Positions 8,947 through 17,719 of a stretch of DNA of 64,000 nucleotides are shown here, piece by piece. The DNA is taken from NCBI RefSeq assembly GCF_003944705.1, contig NZ_RWIS01000017.1:58816-122815 (forward strand), in the 5' to 3' direction. The notes below the pieces were generated by a model, which did no database searches, had not been told where the DNA came from, and saw only the letters and a program-made list of their open reading frames with translations. The stretch is from Hymenobacter metallilatus. Lineage in GTDB: Bacteria > Bacteroidota > Bacteroidia > Cytophagales > Hymenobacteraceae. Each line of letters opens with the position of its first letter. Within the stretch, counting starts at the first letter, position 1. The position numbers were made by a program, and so were the translations under genes.

Positions 8947-9798
8947 ATGAGCAAGGCTAGGGCTTTTTTTCAGTTACTCAAATTTCGGCTAGCTCTTACC
9001 GTAGCCTTTTCCAGCGCCATTGGCTATCTGCTGGGTGCTCGTGAGCTGGACTGGGGTCGGGCGCTGCTGGTATTGCTGGGTGGGCTGCTAGTTACTGGCT
9101 CGGCCAACACGATCAACCAGATTTTCGAAATCGACCTTGACCGGCAGATGAAGCGCACGGCCAACCGGCCGCTGCCGCTGGGTACCATCAGCCCACAGGA
9201 AGCGTGGGTGTTTGTAGTCCTATTGGGTGTAGCAGGGTTGGGGCTGCTAACCTACTTTTTTAATCCGCTGGCGGCAGCGCTTTCGTTGGTTTCGCTGATT
9301 CTGTACGGATTTGTATACACTCCGCTCAAAACTATTTCCCCGATTTGTGTGGCTGTGGGGGCAATTCCGGGAGGGTTGCCCCCGCTCATTGGCTGGGTAG
9401 CGGCCACCGGGTTTTTGGGTATGCAGGGCTGGATACTATTCGGTATTCAGTTTATGTGGCAGTTTCCGCACTTCTGGGCTATTGCCTGGGTGCTCGATGA
9501 CGACTACAAAAAGGCTGGTTTCAAAATGCTGCCAACACCTGGCAAAAAAGACCTGCGCACGGCTTTCCAGATTATGACCTACACGCTGGTGCTGATTCCG
9601 CTAAGTCTGCTGCCCTTCTACTTCCACATGACGGGAACCACCTACCCCATGGTGGCGGCTATCTGCGGGGTGCTGTTTCTGATGCAGACGTTCTACCTGA
9701 TGCGGACCGTGAGCAAGAAAGCGGCCATGAGCATCATGTTCGGCTCCTTTTTGTACCTGCCCATTGTGCAGATTGCCTTGGTGCTGGACAAAATCTGA
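8947..9798 (+). CDS. ctaB: Protoheme IX farnesyltransferase (heme O synthase)
   Basis: A 283-residue UbiA-family prenyltransferase that attaches farnesyl to heme B, making the heme O used by CtaA. The first Asp-rich motif is NQIFEIDLDRQ (about residues 57-67) and the second is DDDYKKAGFKM. Seven to nine membrane segments. The frame stays open up to a TTG at 8881 overlapping ctaA, but the ATG at 8947 (MSKARAFFQLLKFRLAL) aligns with normal family N-termini and was chosen. Confidence 0.95.
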   Translation: MSKARAFFQLLKFRLALTVAFSSAIGYLLGARELDWGRALLVLLGGLLVTGSANTINQIFEIDLDRQMKRTANRPLPLGTISPQEAWVFVVLLGVAGLGLLTYFFNPLAAALSLVSLILYGFVYTPLKTISPICVAVGAIPGGLPPLIGWVAATGFLGMQGWILFGIQFMWQFPHFWAIAWVLDDDYKKAGFKMLPTPGKKDLRTAFQIMTYTLVLIPLSLLPFYFHMTGTTYPMVAAICGVLFLMQTFYLMRTVSKKAAMSIMFGSFLYLPIVQIALVLDKI

Positions 9799-9803
9799 CG
9801 AAT

Positions 9804-9907
9804 GGTTGGAAGTGAGAAATGAGACATGGAAAATGAGACAAAAGCTCTCCTTTGCATGTTTTCAGAGTAGCTCACTTCTCATGTCTTACTTCTCATTTCT
9901 TCTCACC
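9804..9907. repeat. Long imperfect hairpin between ctaB and coxC
   Basis: Arms at about 9804-9839 and 9870-9907 are degenerate inverted copies made of the words GAAATGAGA and GTGAGAA. The right arm ends 2 bp before the coxC ATG at 9910 and leaves no room for a normal ribosome binding site. Same architectural class as the hairpins before coxB and before the subunit IV gene. Confidence 0.7.
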
Positions 9908-9909
9908 AT

Positions 9910-10497
9910 ATGCATTCTTCCGAAGCATTGAACACCAAGCAGCCGGCCACCGGGATTCATCCCACTCGCTTTCTGCTTATTCTGATGATTGTCAGCATCT
10001 TCATGATGTTTGCCGGATTGAGCAGCGGCTATATTGTACGCCGCAACGAGGGCAACTGGCTGGAATTTGATTTGCCCGCCGGTTTTATATACACAACCCT
10101 GCTCATTGTAGTCAGCTCCATCACGCTGCAGTGGGCGTGGCTGGCCGCCCGCAAGGATAATCTGGCTCAGGTGCGCGTAGCTTTGGTGGTTACGTTCGGG
10201 TTGGGCATTGTTTTCCTAGTAGGACAATGGTTGCTGTGGGGGCAACTGGTGGAGCAGCGGGTATTTTTTGGGGGCACCGATGCCAACCCTTCCGGCTCAT
10301 TTCTGTATGTACTGGTAGGCCTGCACGGTTTTCACATTATCACCGGGCTTATCTTCTTACTCAAAGTGCTACGTAAAAGCTTTCAGTATCAGGTGCATTC
10401 CCGCCAGATGCTCTCCATTGGCAACGTAACCATTTACTGGCACTTCCTGGGCGCGCTTTGGTTGTACCTGTATTTGTTCCTACTTTTGAACCACTAG
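9910..10497 (+). CDS. coxC: Cytochrome c oxidase subunit III, short paralog
   Basis: A 195-residue membrane protein of the heme-copper oxidase subunit III family with about five transmembrane segments. Family features include LVGLHGFHIITGLIFLLK and the C-terminal TIYWHFLGALWLYLYLFL. Subunit III stabilises subunit I and its proton uptake. This is the first of two subunit III-like genes in tandem, a known arrangement in Bacteroidota. It is 22 bp upstream of the longer paralog. Confidence 0.9.
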   Translation: MHSSEALNTKQPATGIHPTRFLLILMIVSIFMMFAGLSSGYIVRRNEGNWLEFDLPAGFIYTTLLIVVSSITLQWAWLAARKDNLAQVRVALVVTFGLGIVFLVGQWLLWGQLVEQRVFFGGTDANPSGSFLYVLVGLHGFHIITGLIFLLKVLRKSFQYQVHSRQMLSIGNVTIYWHFLGALWLYLYLFLLLNH

Positions 10498-10519
10498 ATT
10501 TTCGTCAACCCCGCACGCT

Positions 10520-11293
10520 ATGTCCACCATTTCCACGACGCAGGTAATTTCTGACTCCGCCCTGGATAAGCCGCGCACCGGTACCTGGGACGGCGGGAAC
10601 GAGCCTTTCAACGCGAGCTACGGCAAGCTGATGATGTGGTTCTTCCTGTTGTCGGATGCCTTTACCTTCGCGGCCTTCCTCACCACCTACGGCCTCATCC
10701 GTCACCGTTACGCGGCCTACGACCCTGCCGTGAACGGGGCGTTCCATTTCTCTACCAAATGGTGGCCCATTCCGGATAAGGTATTCAATGCCTTTCCCGG
10801 TCTGCACGGCTCCGATGTACCGCTGGGGTTCGTGGCCTTGATGACGATGATTCTCATCTTCAGCTCCGTGACGATGGTGCTGGCCGTGGAAGCGGGTCAC
10901 CGCATGGACAAAAAGGACGTGCAGAAATGGCTGCTGTGGACGATTTTGTTCGGGGCTACCTTCCTGAGCTCCCAGGCCTGGGAGTGGAGCCACTTTATCC
11001 ATGGCACCGAGGAAGGTACCGTAATGAATGATGGCACCGTATTTCACGGGGCGAACCTGGCCATGAACCAATACGGCCCGGTACTTTTTGCTGACCTGTT
11101 TTTCTTCATTACCGGTTTCCACGGTACGCACGTATTCTCGGGAGTTTGCTTGCTGGTATACTGCTTCATTGCTACTACCAACGGTACCTTTGAGAAGCGC
11201 GGCCACTATGAGATGGTAGAGAAAATCGGCCTCTACTGGCACTTTGTAGACTTGGTGTGGGTGTTCGTGTTTACGTTCTTCTACCTCGTTTAA
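10520..11293 (+). CDS. Cytochrome c oxidase subunit III, long paralog
   Basis: A 257-residue subunit III-family protein. It has the same hallmark segments as its upstream neighbour (FITGFHGTHVFSGVCLL and YWHFVDLVWVFVFTFFYLV) with an added 70-residue region between the first and third helices. The C-terminal HFVDLVW motif is the classical subunit III signature, so this is the more canonical of the pair. Whether both copies join one oxidase is not visible from sequence. Confidence 0.92.
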   Translation: MSTISTTQVISDSALDKPRTGTWDGGNEPFNASYGKLMMWFFLLSDAFTFAAFLTTYGLIRHRYAAYDPAVNGAFHFSTKWWPIPDKVFNAFPGLHGSDVPLGFVALMTMILIFSSVTMVLAVEAGHRMDKKDVQKWLLWTILFGATFLSSQAWEWSHFIHGTEEGTVMNDGTVFHGANLAMNQYGPVLFADLFFFITGFHGTHVFSGVCLLVYCFIATTNGTFEKRGHYEMVEKIGLYWHFVDLVWVFVFTFFYLV

Positions 11294-11299
11294 ACCCAT

Positions 11300-11386
11300 A
11301 GAGTAACTGAGTAGCGGAGCAACTGCGTAGGTTGCTTCGCCTCTTTCTGCTAAACCACTCAGTTACTCAGTCACGCAGTTACTCTC
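11300..11386. repeat. Long imperfect hairpin before the subunit IV gene
   Basis: Arms at 11300-11330 and 11356-11386 are inverted, degenerate copies made of the words AGTAACTG and GAGTAGC. The right arm ends 7 bp before the ATG at 11394. The gap between the two oxidase genes is filled by it. Confidence 0.75.
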
Positions 11387-11393
11387 TTAAGAC

Positions 11394-11723
11394 ATGGCTA
11401 ATCACGCTCCTGCCCAGCCAACCCACGCTGGCGAAATCCCGAAGCCCAATGTGGGCTGGATCTGGAAGACTTTCTTTGTGCTGGTAGGTATTACGGCGTT
11501 GGAGTTCGTGTTCGTGTTCCTTATGGATGCGGGCACCCTGCGTAACTCCATCTTTATCATCCTGACCATCTTCAAGGCGTTCTTCATTGTGGCTGAGTTT
11601 ATGCACCTGAAGCACGAAACCAAAGGCCTGATCTGGTCCATCATGATTCCGATGGCTCTGTTGATCTGGCTGCTGGTGGCCCTGGTTACGGAAGGTAACG
11701 CCATTCATAACGCCCTGTACTAA
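11394..11723 (+). CDS. Cytochrome c oxidase subunit IV family protein
   Basis: A 109-residue protein with three predicted transmembrane segments (about 22-42, 48-70 and 78-100) and a hydrophilic N-terminus. Size, topology and the FMHLKHETKGLIW loop fit bacterial cytochrome c oxidase subunit IV (CoxD/CtaF type), a small accessory subunit. It follows the subunit III genes and precedes the SCO gene by 3 bp, so these are probably co-transcribed. Confidence 0.88.
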   Translation: MANHAPAQPTHAGEIPKPNVGWIWKTFFVLVGITALEFVFVFLMDAGTLRNSIFIILTIFKAFFIVAEFMHLKHETKGLIWSIMIPMALLIWLLVALVTEGNAIHNALY

Positions 11724-11726
11724 CGA

Positions 11727-12392
11727 ATGCGGCCCCAACAAATTCTGGTGTTGGGCCTTATTCTGCTCGTTCCGGTACTGGCTTTTCTGTTTCTGAAAAG
11801 CTTTGGAACCAACCGTTACGCGCTGCCAACTTTCCTGCCCGACCGTGTGGACTCCACGCAGGTTGACGGAAAGTGGCAGCGCGATACTGTTTTTCACCGA
11901 ATTGGTGAATTTCAGTTTACCGCCCAATCGGGGCGGAAAGTAACGGGCACGGAGCTACGCAGCAAAGGCCTGTATGTGGCCAGTTTCTTCTTCGCAACCT
12001 GCCCCGGTGCCTGCCCGCGCATGAATAGCCAGCTGGTGCGGGTGCAGGAGAAATTCCGCAACGACCCCCGGGTGCGCCTGGCTTCTTTTACCGTAGACCC
12101 CGCCCACGACTCAGTAGCCGTGCTGGCCCGCTATGCAGAGGAGTATGGGGCCATTGCCGGCAAATGGTTTTTCCTGACCGGCGACAAAACGGCCCTGGAC
12201 CGGTTAGCTACTACCGAGTTCCGGCTCCCGGCACCTACCGGCGCTGGCCCGGCCCTGGTACACAGCCAAACGGTGTTTCTGGTGGACCGCAACGGGCAAG
12301 TGCGCGGCCGCTACGAGGGCACCGACGAGAAGGATGTGAACCGCCTTATCACTGAAATTGGAGTTCTGCTCTACACCTATGAACACCCCTGA
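11727..12392 (+). CDS. SCO1/SenC-type copper chaperone
   Basis: A 221-residue membrane-anchored thioredoxin-fold protein. One N-terminal hydrophobic segment (about 5-24) is followed by the copper site: C92 and C96 in FFATCPGACPRM, and H179 in ALVHSQ. SCO proteins deliver copper to CuA of subunit II, which is encoded upstream. It starts 3 bp after the subunit IV gene and its 3' end overlaps the DUF420 gene by 14 bp. Confidence 0.93.
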   Translation: MRPQQILVLGLILLVPVLAFLFLKSFGTNRYALPTFLPDRVDSTQVDGKWQRDTVFHRIGEFQFTAQSGRKVTGTELRSKGLYVASFFFATCPGACPRMNSQLVRVQEKFRNDPRVRLASFTVDPAHDSVAVLARYAEEYGAIAGKWFFLTGDKTALDRLATTEFRLPAPTGAGPALVHSQTVFLVDRNGQVRGRYEGTDEKDVNRLITEIGVLLYTYEHP

Positions 12393-12933
12393 TTCTACCG
12401 TTAACCCGGCCGGCTTCACCAAGTACAAAATACTGGCCGGCGTATTGGGCGCTGTAGTGCCGCTGGCTGTGGCGGTGCTGTACTTCTTCCCGGGTGCCTT
12501 CCGCATTCCGGGAGCCAACGTGAAGATGCTGCCCGCCGTGAATGCCGTCCTCAACTCCCTGACGGCTGTGTGCCTGATGCTGGGCTATTATTTCATCCGG
12601 CGTAAGGACGTGGCCAAGCACCGGGCTATGATGGGCACAGCGTTTTTGCTGGGGGCCTTGTTCCTGGTTTCCTACGTCGCCTACCACTCTCAGGGCATTG
12701 TAACGAAGTTTGGCGGCACTGGGCTGATCAAAGGCATGTATTACTTCATTCTGGTTACGCACATTGTGCTGGCTGCGGTAACAGTAGGGCTGGTATTGTT
12801 TACGCTGTATTTCGCCCTTACTGAGCAGTTCGCCAAGCACCGCCGTATCGCCCGCTGGACGTATCCCATCTGGCTGTACGTATCGGTTACGGGCGTCATT
12901 GTGTACTTCATGATTTCGCCTTACTATACCTAG
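12379..12933 (+). CDS. DUF420 membrane protein (CtaM-like oxidase assembly factor)
   Basis: A 184-residue protein with about five transmembrane segments and the scattered conserved histidines of DUF420 (AKHRAMM, AYHSQG, THIVLA, KHRRIARW). DUF420 includes CtaM of Firmicutes, which is needed for heme A-containing oxidase function. The ATG at 12379 (MNTPDST) was chosen over an upstream in-frame TTG. Overlap with the SCO gene suggests coupled expression with copper delivery. Confidence 0.85.
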   Translation: MNTPDSTVNPAGFTKYKILAGVLGAVVPLAVAVLYFFPGAFRIPGANVKMLPAVNAVLNSLTAVCLMLGYYFIRRKDVAKHRAMMGTAFLLGALFLVSYVAYHSQGIVTKFGGTGLIKGMYYFILVTHIVLAAVTVGLVLFTLYFALTEQFAKHRRIARWTYPIWLYVSVTGVIVYFMISPYYT

Positions 12934-13021
12934 GCGCTGCCTCGAGAATATCTATTGGGCGCATCTGAACCCGGAGGCCTTGTGCATAGTTACTCTGTTA
13001 ACTTACCCTAACGCTGACATC

Positions 13022-13294
13022 ATGATGAAGGTGATGAAAAAAATAGCCAGTAGTAGCTTCTATACCTTGGTAGTAGTGCTATTACTCAGTGTGATGCCTC
13101 TGCCAACGCAGGCTCAGTGTACCATGTGTAAAACGCAAGTCGAGGCATCCCGTCAGGAAAAGGACGGCTACGATACTACGGGGCTGAACAAAGGAATCCT
13201 GTTTCTGATGACTATTCCGTACGTATTGATTGGAACAGTGGGCTTCTTCTGGTACCGGCATAGCCGCCAGCAGAAGAAAAAAGCTACTGTGTAG
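13022..13294 (+). CDS. Small signal-peptide membrane protein with a CxxC motif
   Basis: A 90-residue protein with no firm family name. A signal peptide ending about AQA-Q is followed by CTMCKTQVEAS, a short hydrophilic stretch, one transmembrane segment (FLMTIPYVLIGTVGFFWY) and a Lys-rich cytoplasmic tail. The exported CxxC next to the membrane and the position between DUF420 and DUF983 in an oxidase assembly block suggest a role in copper or heme handling. That is inference. The ATG at 13022 was preferred over the TTG-type upstream extension because it gives a proper signal peptide. Confidence 0.75.
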   Translation: MMKVMKKIASSSFYTLVVVLLLSVMPLPTQAQCTMCKTQVEASRQEKDGYDTTGLNKGILFLMTIPYVLIGTVGFFWYRHSRQQKKKATV

Positions 13295-13304
13295 TCAATT
13301 CTGT

Positions 13305-13688
13305 ATGGAATCCACTCTGCTCAGCATTGTGCAGCAACGGTGTCCCCGCTGCCACCAGGGCGCTCTGTTTACGCACCCGGCGCATAGTCTGGCACATTTC
13401 ACCGAAATGCCAGCGGCCTGCCCGGTCTGCGGGCAGGCGTATGAGCCGGAGCCAGGTTTTTACTGGGGAGCCATGTACATCAGCTTTGCCTTTTCCACGG
13501 CTATTATGCTGGTAGTCGGGTTTGCCGTGTACCACCTGCTCCACGACCCTGATACGTGGGTGTATATTACGGCTGTAGCCGTTGTTGCGCTGGTACTTAC
13601 CCCTCTGAGCCTGCGGTATTCCCGTACGCTGATGCTGTACCTGTTTGGTGGAGTGACCTACGACAAGCGCTACTCCGTGCGGCAGTAA
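13305..13688 (+). CDS. DUF983 zinc-ribbon membrane protein
   Basis: A 127-residue protein. The N-terminus carries two Cys pairs, CPRC and CPVC, about 30 residues apart, a zinc-ribbon pattern. Two or three transmembrane segments follow, with YWGAMYISFAFS at the first. This is the DUF983 layout; members often lie near cytochrome oxidase genes but their biochemical role is unknown. The ATG at 13305 lies 10 bp after the previous gene, whereas the longer frame would overlap it. A terminator follows. Confidence 0.85.
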   Translation: MESTLLSIVQQRCPRCHQGALFTHPAHSLAHFTEMPAACPVCGQAYEPEPGFYWGAMYISFAFSTAIMLVVGFAVYHLLHDPDTWVYITAVAVVALVLTPLSLRYSRTLMLYLFGGVTYDKRYSVRQ

Positions 13689-13714
13689 ACCGGCTGCCGC
13701 AGGATCGGGTTAGG

Positions 13715-13740
13715 AAATGCCGCCACAGGGCGGCATTTTT
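13715..13740 (+). terminator. Terminator after the DUF983 gene
   Basis: Stem AAATGCCGCC / GGCGGCATTT with a four-base loop and a T run. It closes the oxidase block. Confidence 0.85.
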
Positions 13741-13786
13741 GTTTGGTATCAAGGTTGTAGTGTTCTAGGCTCACCAGCCGTTCGTC

Positions 13787-16700
13787 TTGTTGAAATTCCT
13801 GCGTTTACCTTCGGTTTGGCTGCTGCTACTGGCCCTGCTCTGCTTTGCGGGAGCATATTTCAGCAACCACTACAGCCAGAACCCTGACCTTGTGCTGCGC
13901 GCCTCCGCCACCCGACTGCAGGATGCCCTAATGGAGGCAGAACTCACCGGGGAGCGGGAGTCGACGGACCTGCTGCAGCGGCTGGCGACGGGCCGGGTGA
14001 GCTTCCGGAGCCTGACCAGCCATACTACGTACCCCACGTTCATTTTTCGGGGTGAGCAGGTGGTGTACTGGTCCGACCACACGGTGCGGCCGGACGTGGA
14101 GCAGGCCCTGCAACGCTACCACGAGCGGCTGCTGGAAACCCGCTTTGGTCGGTTTCTGGTGCTGCGCCACGTGGAGGGGCCGTACACCGTGCTTACCTAT
14201 ATTCCGCTGGAAATCAGCTACGGCATCAGCAACCGGTACCTGCGCGACGGCAACGGGCAGGGCATCTTTCAGGGGCAGAATGTGCGGCTGGTGGTGGAGA
14301 AGCCAGGCCCGGAAACCGGCCTGCCCCGGCTGGTATCCAACGAGGGTAATTACCTGTTTTCCATTCAAAGTCTGCAGGCCGATCCTATTACCGGTAAATA
14401 TCTGCCGTTGCTGCTGCTGCTGCTGGGCGTGGCGGCCTACATAGCCGGTTGGGCCGTACTGGCCCGCCGACAGTTCGCGGCGGGCCATGTAGTGCGAGGC
14501 GTAGTATTGGTTATTCTGCCTTTGGTGGCTTTCCGGGCATTTATTCTGTACCTGGGCCTGCCTTTTTCCTTTCTGGAAGTAAAGCTTTTTGACCCCCGGG
14601 TGTATGCCGCCTCCTGGATGTCGCCCTCCCTGGGCGACTTGCTGCTAAACGCTCTGTTGCTGGCTGTAATAGCCTGGTACGGGCTGCTGCTATTCCGTTG
14701 GTATGGGGTGCTGCGCCGGATGCAGCGGGTGCGGGGCTGGCGGGCCCGAATAGCGGCCGGGGCGGTTGTAGTGCTGGTATTCTACGGGTTGCTGGAGGTG
14801 CTTTTTGAGTTTTATACCAGTAGCTTCAGCAACTCGCAACTGATTCTGGACATCACCCAGGATATTCAGGTGAACCCCTTCAAACTGGTGCTGGGCTTGG
14901 CCATTGTGCTACACACGGGCAGCTTTCTGGTGGGGTTTTACATGCTGGCCCAGCTGTTCAGCGCCATTGTACGGCCGGGTACCCGTCGGATTGGGGTGTT
15001 GCTGCTGACCCTGAGCGCTCTGAGCTTTCTGCTGCTGGGGCTGGGTTTTGGGCAGGTACAGGGCACGCTGCTGGGCATTACCCTATTGTTTTTCCTGATT
15101 CTGCGCCTGACGGGGCTAAAATCGGCTGGGGCGGTGCTGCCCTACCAGGTATACCTGTTCATCTTTCTGATGCTGGGCATCAGCTCGGCGGTGGGGGCCC
15201 TGGCCCTGTACGAGCACTTCAACCGCCAGCTCCAGCTCAACAAGCAAAACCTGGCTGGCAACTTACTTACCGACAACGACTTGCAAGGCGAGTACCTGCT
15301 GGTGGAGCGCGGCCAGGAAATGGCCAAGGACCCCGTGCTCCGCACCATGCTGGCCAGCCCCTTCGTCAACCTCGACCTGATCCGGCAGAAGGTGGTGAAG
15401 TTCTACCTGCGCGACTACTTCGATAAGTACGAGGTGCGGGTAATGCTGTTTAACCCGGAGGGGCGGGGCGTGGCTATTGGGGGTACGCTGGAAACCACCC
15501 GCGAGTTCCTGCTGCGGAATGCCCGCGCCACCGACCATCCCAACCTCTACCTGGTGCGCGACAACAATACGGCCTTCAGCTCGCGGCGCTACGTGGATTT
15601 CATTGCGGTGCCGGCGCCGGAGGCTGCCGACGGCACCAGCACTATTGTGCTGGAGCTGACGCTGAAAAAGCTGACCACCAACAGTGTGGTGCCGGAGCTG
15701 CTCATCGACCAGAAGTTCTTCCAGCCCCGCCTGGGCACCGAGCTTAGCTACGCCGGTTACGAACGGGACCGGCTGGTGTACAGCGAGGGAGATTTCGACT
15801 ACATCAACCGCTTGGCCGCCAGTCTGTTCCGCGACTCCCGCCTGTATACTACCGGCGTGGCTCTGAACGGCTACCACCACCTGGCCGTGCGCAGCACCGA
15901 CCAATCGGGGCGGCTGGTGGTGGTGACGACGGCCACGTATTCCTTTTCCGACTGGCTGGCTAATTTCTCCTTCCTGTTTCTGCTCTACAGCTTTTGCTGG
16001 CTGCTGCTGATGGGCGTGGTGCTGCTGGTACAGGGGCGCTACCGCACCCTGCTGCGCACCAACTTCAGCACCAAGATTCAGCTGTTCCTCAACTTCGGGG
16101 TGCTGGTGCCCCTGATTGTGGTGAGCGTGGCCATTGCCAGTCAGGTAACCAGCTCGTACAAGCGGGATTTGCGCCGGGCGTACCAGCGCCGGGGGCAGGC
16201 CGTGCAGGAAAACCTGCTGAAAAACCGGGCCATGCTCAGCGAGTCGGCCAATCGTGCCGAACTGGTGGAGTTGGCCGAAAACGTAGCCGCCCTCACCGAA
16301 ACCGACCTCAACCTCTACGACGCTCAAGGGGAGCTGCTGGTAAGCAGTCAGCCGCTCATCTTTGAGGCCAGCCTGCTCAGCACCCTGATGAACCCCCAAG
16401 CCGTGGCGGCGCTGGCTGAGGATGGGCAGCCGCAGGTGCTCCTGACGGAGCGGGCCGGCTCCCTGTTTTTTAACACGCTTTACCTGCCGTTGCGGGCTAA
16501 CGCTGTGCGCCGGGGCGGTGGCGGCCCGGTGGTAGGGTACGTGGGTATCCCGTTTTTCGACTCCGAGAAAGACCTGGATAACAAGCTTACGGAGCTGCTG
16601 AGCACCATTCTGAACGTGTTTACCCTCATGTTCATCCTGTTCCTGCTGCTGGCCTTCATTGCTTCCCGTATCCTCACCGAGCCGCTTAAGCTCATCACCG

Positions 16701-17530
16701 AAAAGCTCAAGCAAACCACCCTGACGGGCCAGAACGAAATGCTGGCCTACGAGTCGGAGGATGAGATTGGGCTGCTGGTACGCGAGTACAACCAGATGCT
16801 GCTGAAGCTGGAGGAAAGCAAGCAGGAGCTGGCTACCCAGGAAAAGGAAGCCGCTTGGCGCGAAATGGCCCGGCAGGTGGCCCACGAAATCAAGAACCCG
16901 CTCACGCCCATGAAGCTGAGCCTGCAATTCCTGCAGCGTGCCATCCAGGACCAGCGCCCCAACCTCGACGAGCTGATGAACAAGGTGTCGCAGACGCTTA
17001 TCACCCAGATTGACGTGCTCACCGACATTGCCACTTCGTTCAGCAACTTCACCAACCTGCCCGCCATGCGCCCCGAGCGGCTCGACGTGGCCCCGATTTT
17101 ACGGCGGTGCGTGGGGCTGCACCAGGGCGGCGCGGCGGGTGGGGAAATCCGGCTGGAACTGCCCCCGGATGCCGATGCGGGCCGTTACGTGGTGTTTGCC
17201 GATGAAAGTTTGCTGGTGCGCACCTTCAACAACCTGCTCATCAACGCCCTCCAGGCTATACCCGCCGGCCGGATGCCCGAAGTAGCCGCCACCCTGGAAG
17301 CAATAGGCACCGACCGGGTGCGCATCGGTATTCGGGACAATGGTACTGGTATTCCCGCGGACGTGCAGAGCAAGGTGTTCGTGCCCAACTTCACTACCAA
17401 GGAGAAAGGCTCCGGTATCGGGTTGGCCGTAGCCCGGCGCGGCATCGAAAGCGCCGGGGGCCACATCTGGTTTGAAACCGAGGCCGGCCAGGGCACGCAG
17501 TTTTTTATCGAGTTGCCGCTGGCGGGGTAG
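13787..17530 (+). CDS. Giant NtrY-like sensor histidine kinase
   Basis: A 1247-residue kinase. One N-terminal helix, an extracytoplasmic stretch (about 30-200), a polytopic region of about eight helices (about 205-475), an extracytoplasmic region (about 475-725), two more helices, a third extracytoplasmic region (about 785-935), a final helix and a HAMP-like linker (about 963-1010) precede the kinase. The H-box is VAHEIKNPLTPMKL with H1033, the NtrY type. The N-box FNNLLINALQ and the G-boxes DNGTGIP and GSGIGLAVARRG are intact. The start is a TTG at 13787 because no ATG is available in the gap. No response regulator lies next to it. The signal sensed is unknown. Confidence 0.92.
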   Translation: MLKFLRLPSVWLLLLALLCFAGAYFSNHYSQNPDLVLRASATRLQDALMEAELTGERESTDLLQRLATGRVSFRSLTSHTTYPTFIFRGEQVVYWSDHTVRPDVEQALQRYHERLLETRFGRFLVLRHVEGPYTVLTYIPLEISYGISNRYLRDGNGQGIFQGQNVRLVVEKPGPETGLPRLVSNEGNYLFSIQSLQADPITGKYLPLLLLLLGVAAYIAGWAVLARRQFAAGHVVRGVVLVILPLVAFRAFILYLGLPFSFLEVKLFDPRVYAASWMSPSLGDLLLNALLLAVIAWYGLLLFRWYGVLRRMQRVRGWRARIAAGAVVVLVFYGLLEVLFEFYTSSFSNSQLILDITQDIQVNPFKLVLGLAIVLHTGSFLVGFYMLAQLFSAIVRPGTRRIGVLLLTLSALSFLLLGLGFGQVQGTLLGITLLFFLILRLTGLKSAGAVLPYQVYLFIFLMLGISSAVGALALYEHFNRQLQLNKQNLAGNLLTDNDLQGEYLLVERGQEMAKDPVLRTMLASPFVNLDLIRQKVVKFYLRDYFDKYEVRVMLFNPEGRGVAIGGTLETTREFLLRNARATDHPNLYLVRDNNTAFSSRRYVDFIAVPAPEAADGTSTIVLELTLKKLTTNSVVPELLIDQKFFQPRLGTELSYAGYERDRLVYSEGDFDYINRLAASLFRDSRLYTTGVALNGYHHLAVRSTDQSGRLVVVTTATYSFSDWLANFSFLFLLYSFCWLLLMGVVLLVQGRYRTLLRTNFSTKIQLFLNFGVLVPLIVVSVAIASQVTSSYKRDLRRAYQRRGQAVQENLLKNRAMLSESANRAELVELAENVAALTETDLNLYDAQGELLVSSQPLIFEASLLSTLMNPQAVAALAEDGQPQVLLTERAGSLFFNTLYLPLRANAVRRGGGGPVVGYVGIPFFDSEKDLDNKLTELLSTILNVFTLMFILFLLLAFIASRILTEPLKLITEKLKQTTLTGQNEMLAYESEDEIGLLVREYNQMLLKLEESKQELATQEKEAAWREMARQVAHEIKNPLTPMKLSLQFLQRAIQDQRPNLDELMNKVSQTLITQIDVLTDIATSFSNFTNLPAMRPERLDVAPILRRCVGLHQGGAAGGEIRLELPPDADAGRYVVFADESLLVRTFNNLLINALQAIPAGRMPEVAATLEAIGTDRVRIGIRDNGTGIPADVQSKVFVPNFTTKEKGSGIGLAVARRGIESAGGHIWFETEAGQGTQFFIELPLAG

Positions 17531-17538
17531 GGGAAAGG

Positions 17539-17718
17539 GAATTAAAAATTGAGAATTAAAAATTAAAAGTGGCGGTTGGGGCGTTCAAGAAACGGCGCTG
17601 GAGTGGTCCGAGAATAAGTACTGTCTGGTACACGAACCAAAGGCCGCATGGGCTCAGGCAATCAGCCGCTACCTTTACCCAGGGAATTTTTAATTTTTAA
17701 TTCTCAATTTTTAATTCC
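17539..17718. repeat. AT-rich hairpin (AATTAAAAATTGAG family), copy 1
   Basis: Left arm about 17539-17569 and right arm about 17684-17718 are inverted copies over roughly 31 nt of a word beginning AATTAAAAATTGAGAATTAA. They enclose about 115 bp with no gene. The same word recurs at 25467-25620 and 39355-39470. The right arm ends 1 bp before the TTG start chosen for the next gene. Confidence 0.85.
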
Positions 17719-17719
17719 G

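Noticed and set aside
15263..16927. A 554-codon frame opposite the sensor kinase gene
   Set aside because: The kinase motifs are on the other strand. The antisense product is rich in His, Gln and Val with no family.
17648..17719. ATG start at 17648 for the large outer-membrane protein
   Set aside because: The 24 extra codons are encoded by the AT-rich repeat (giving FLIFNSQFLI) and put non-signal sequence before a clean signal peptide that begins at the TTG at 17720.
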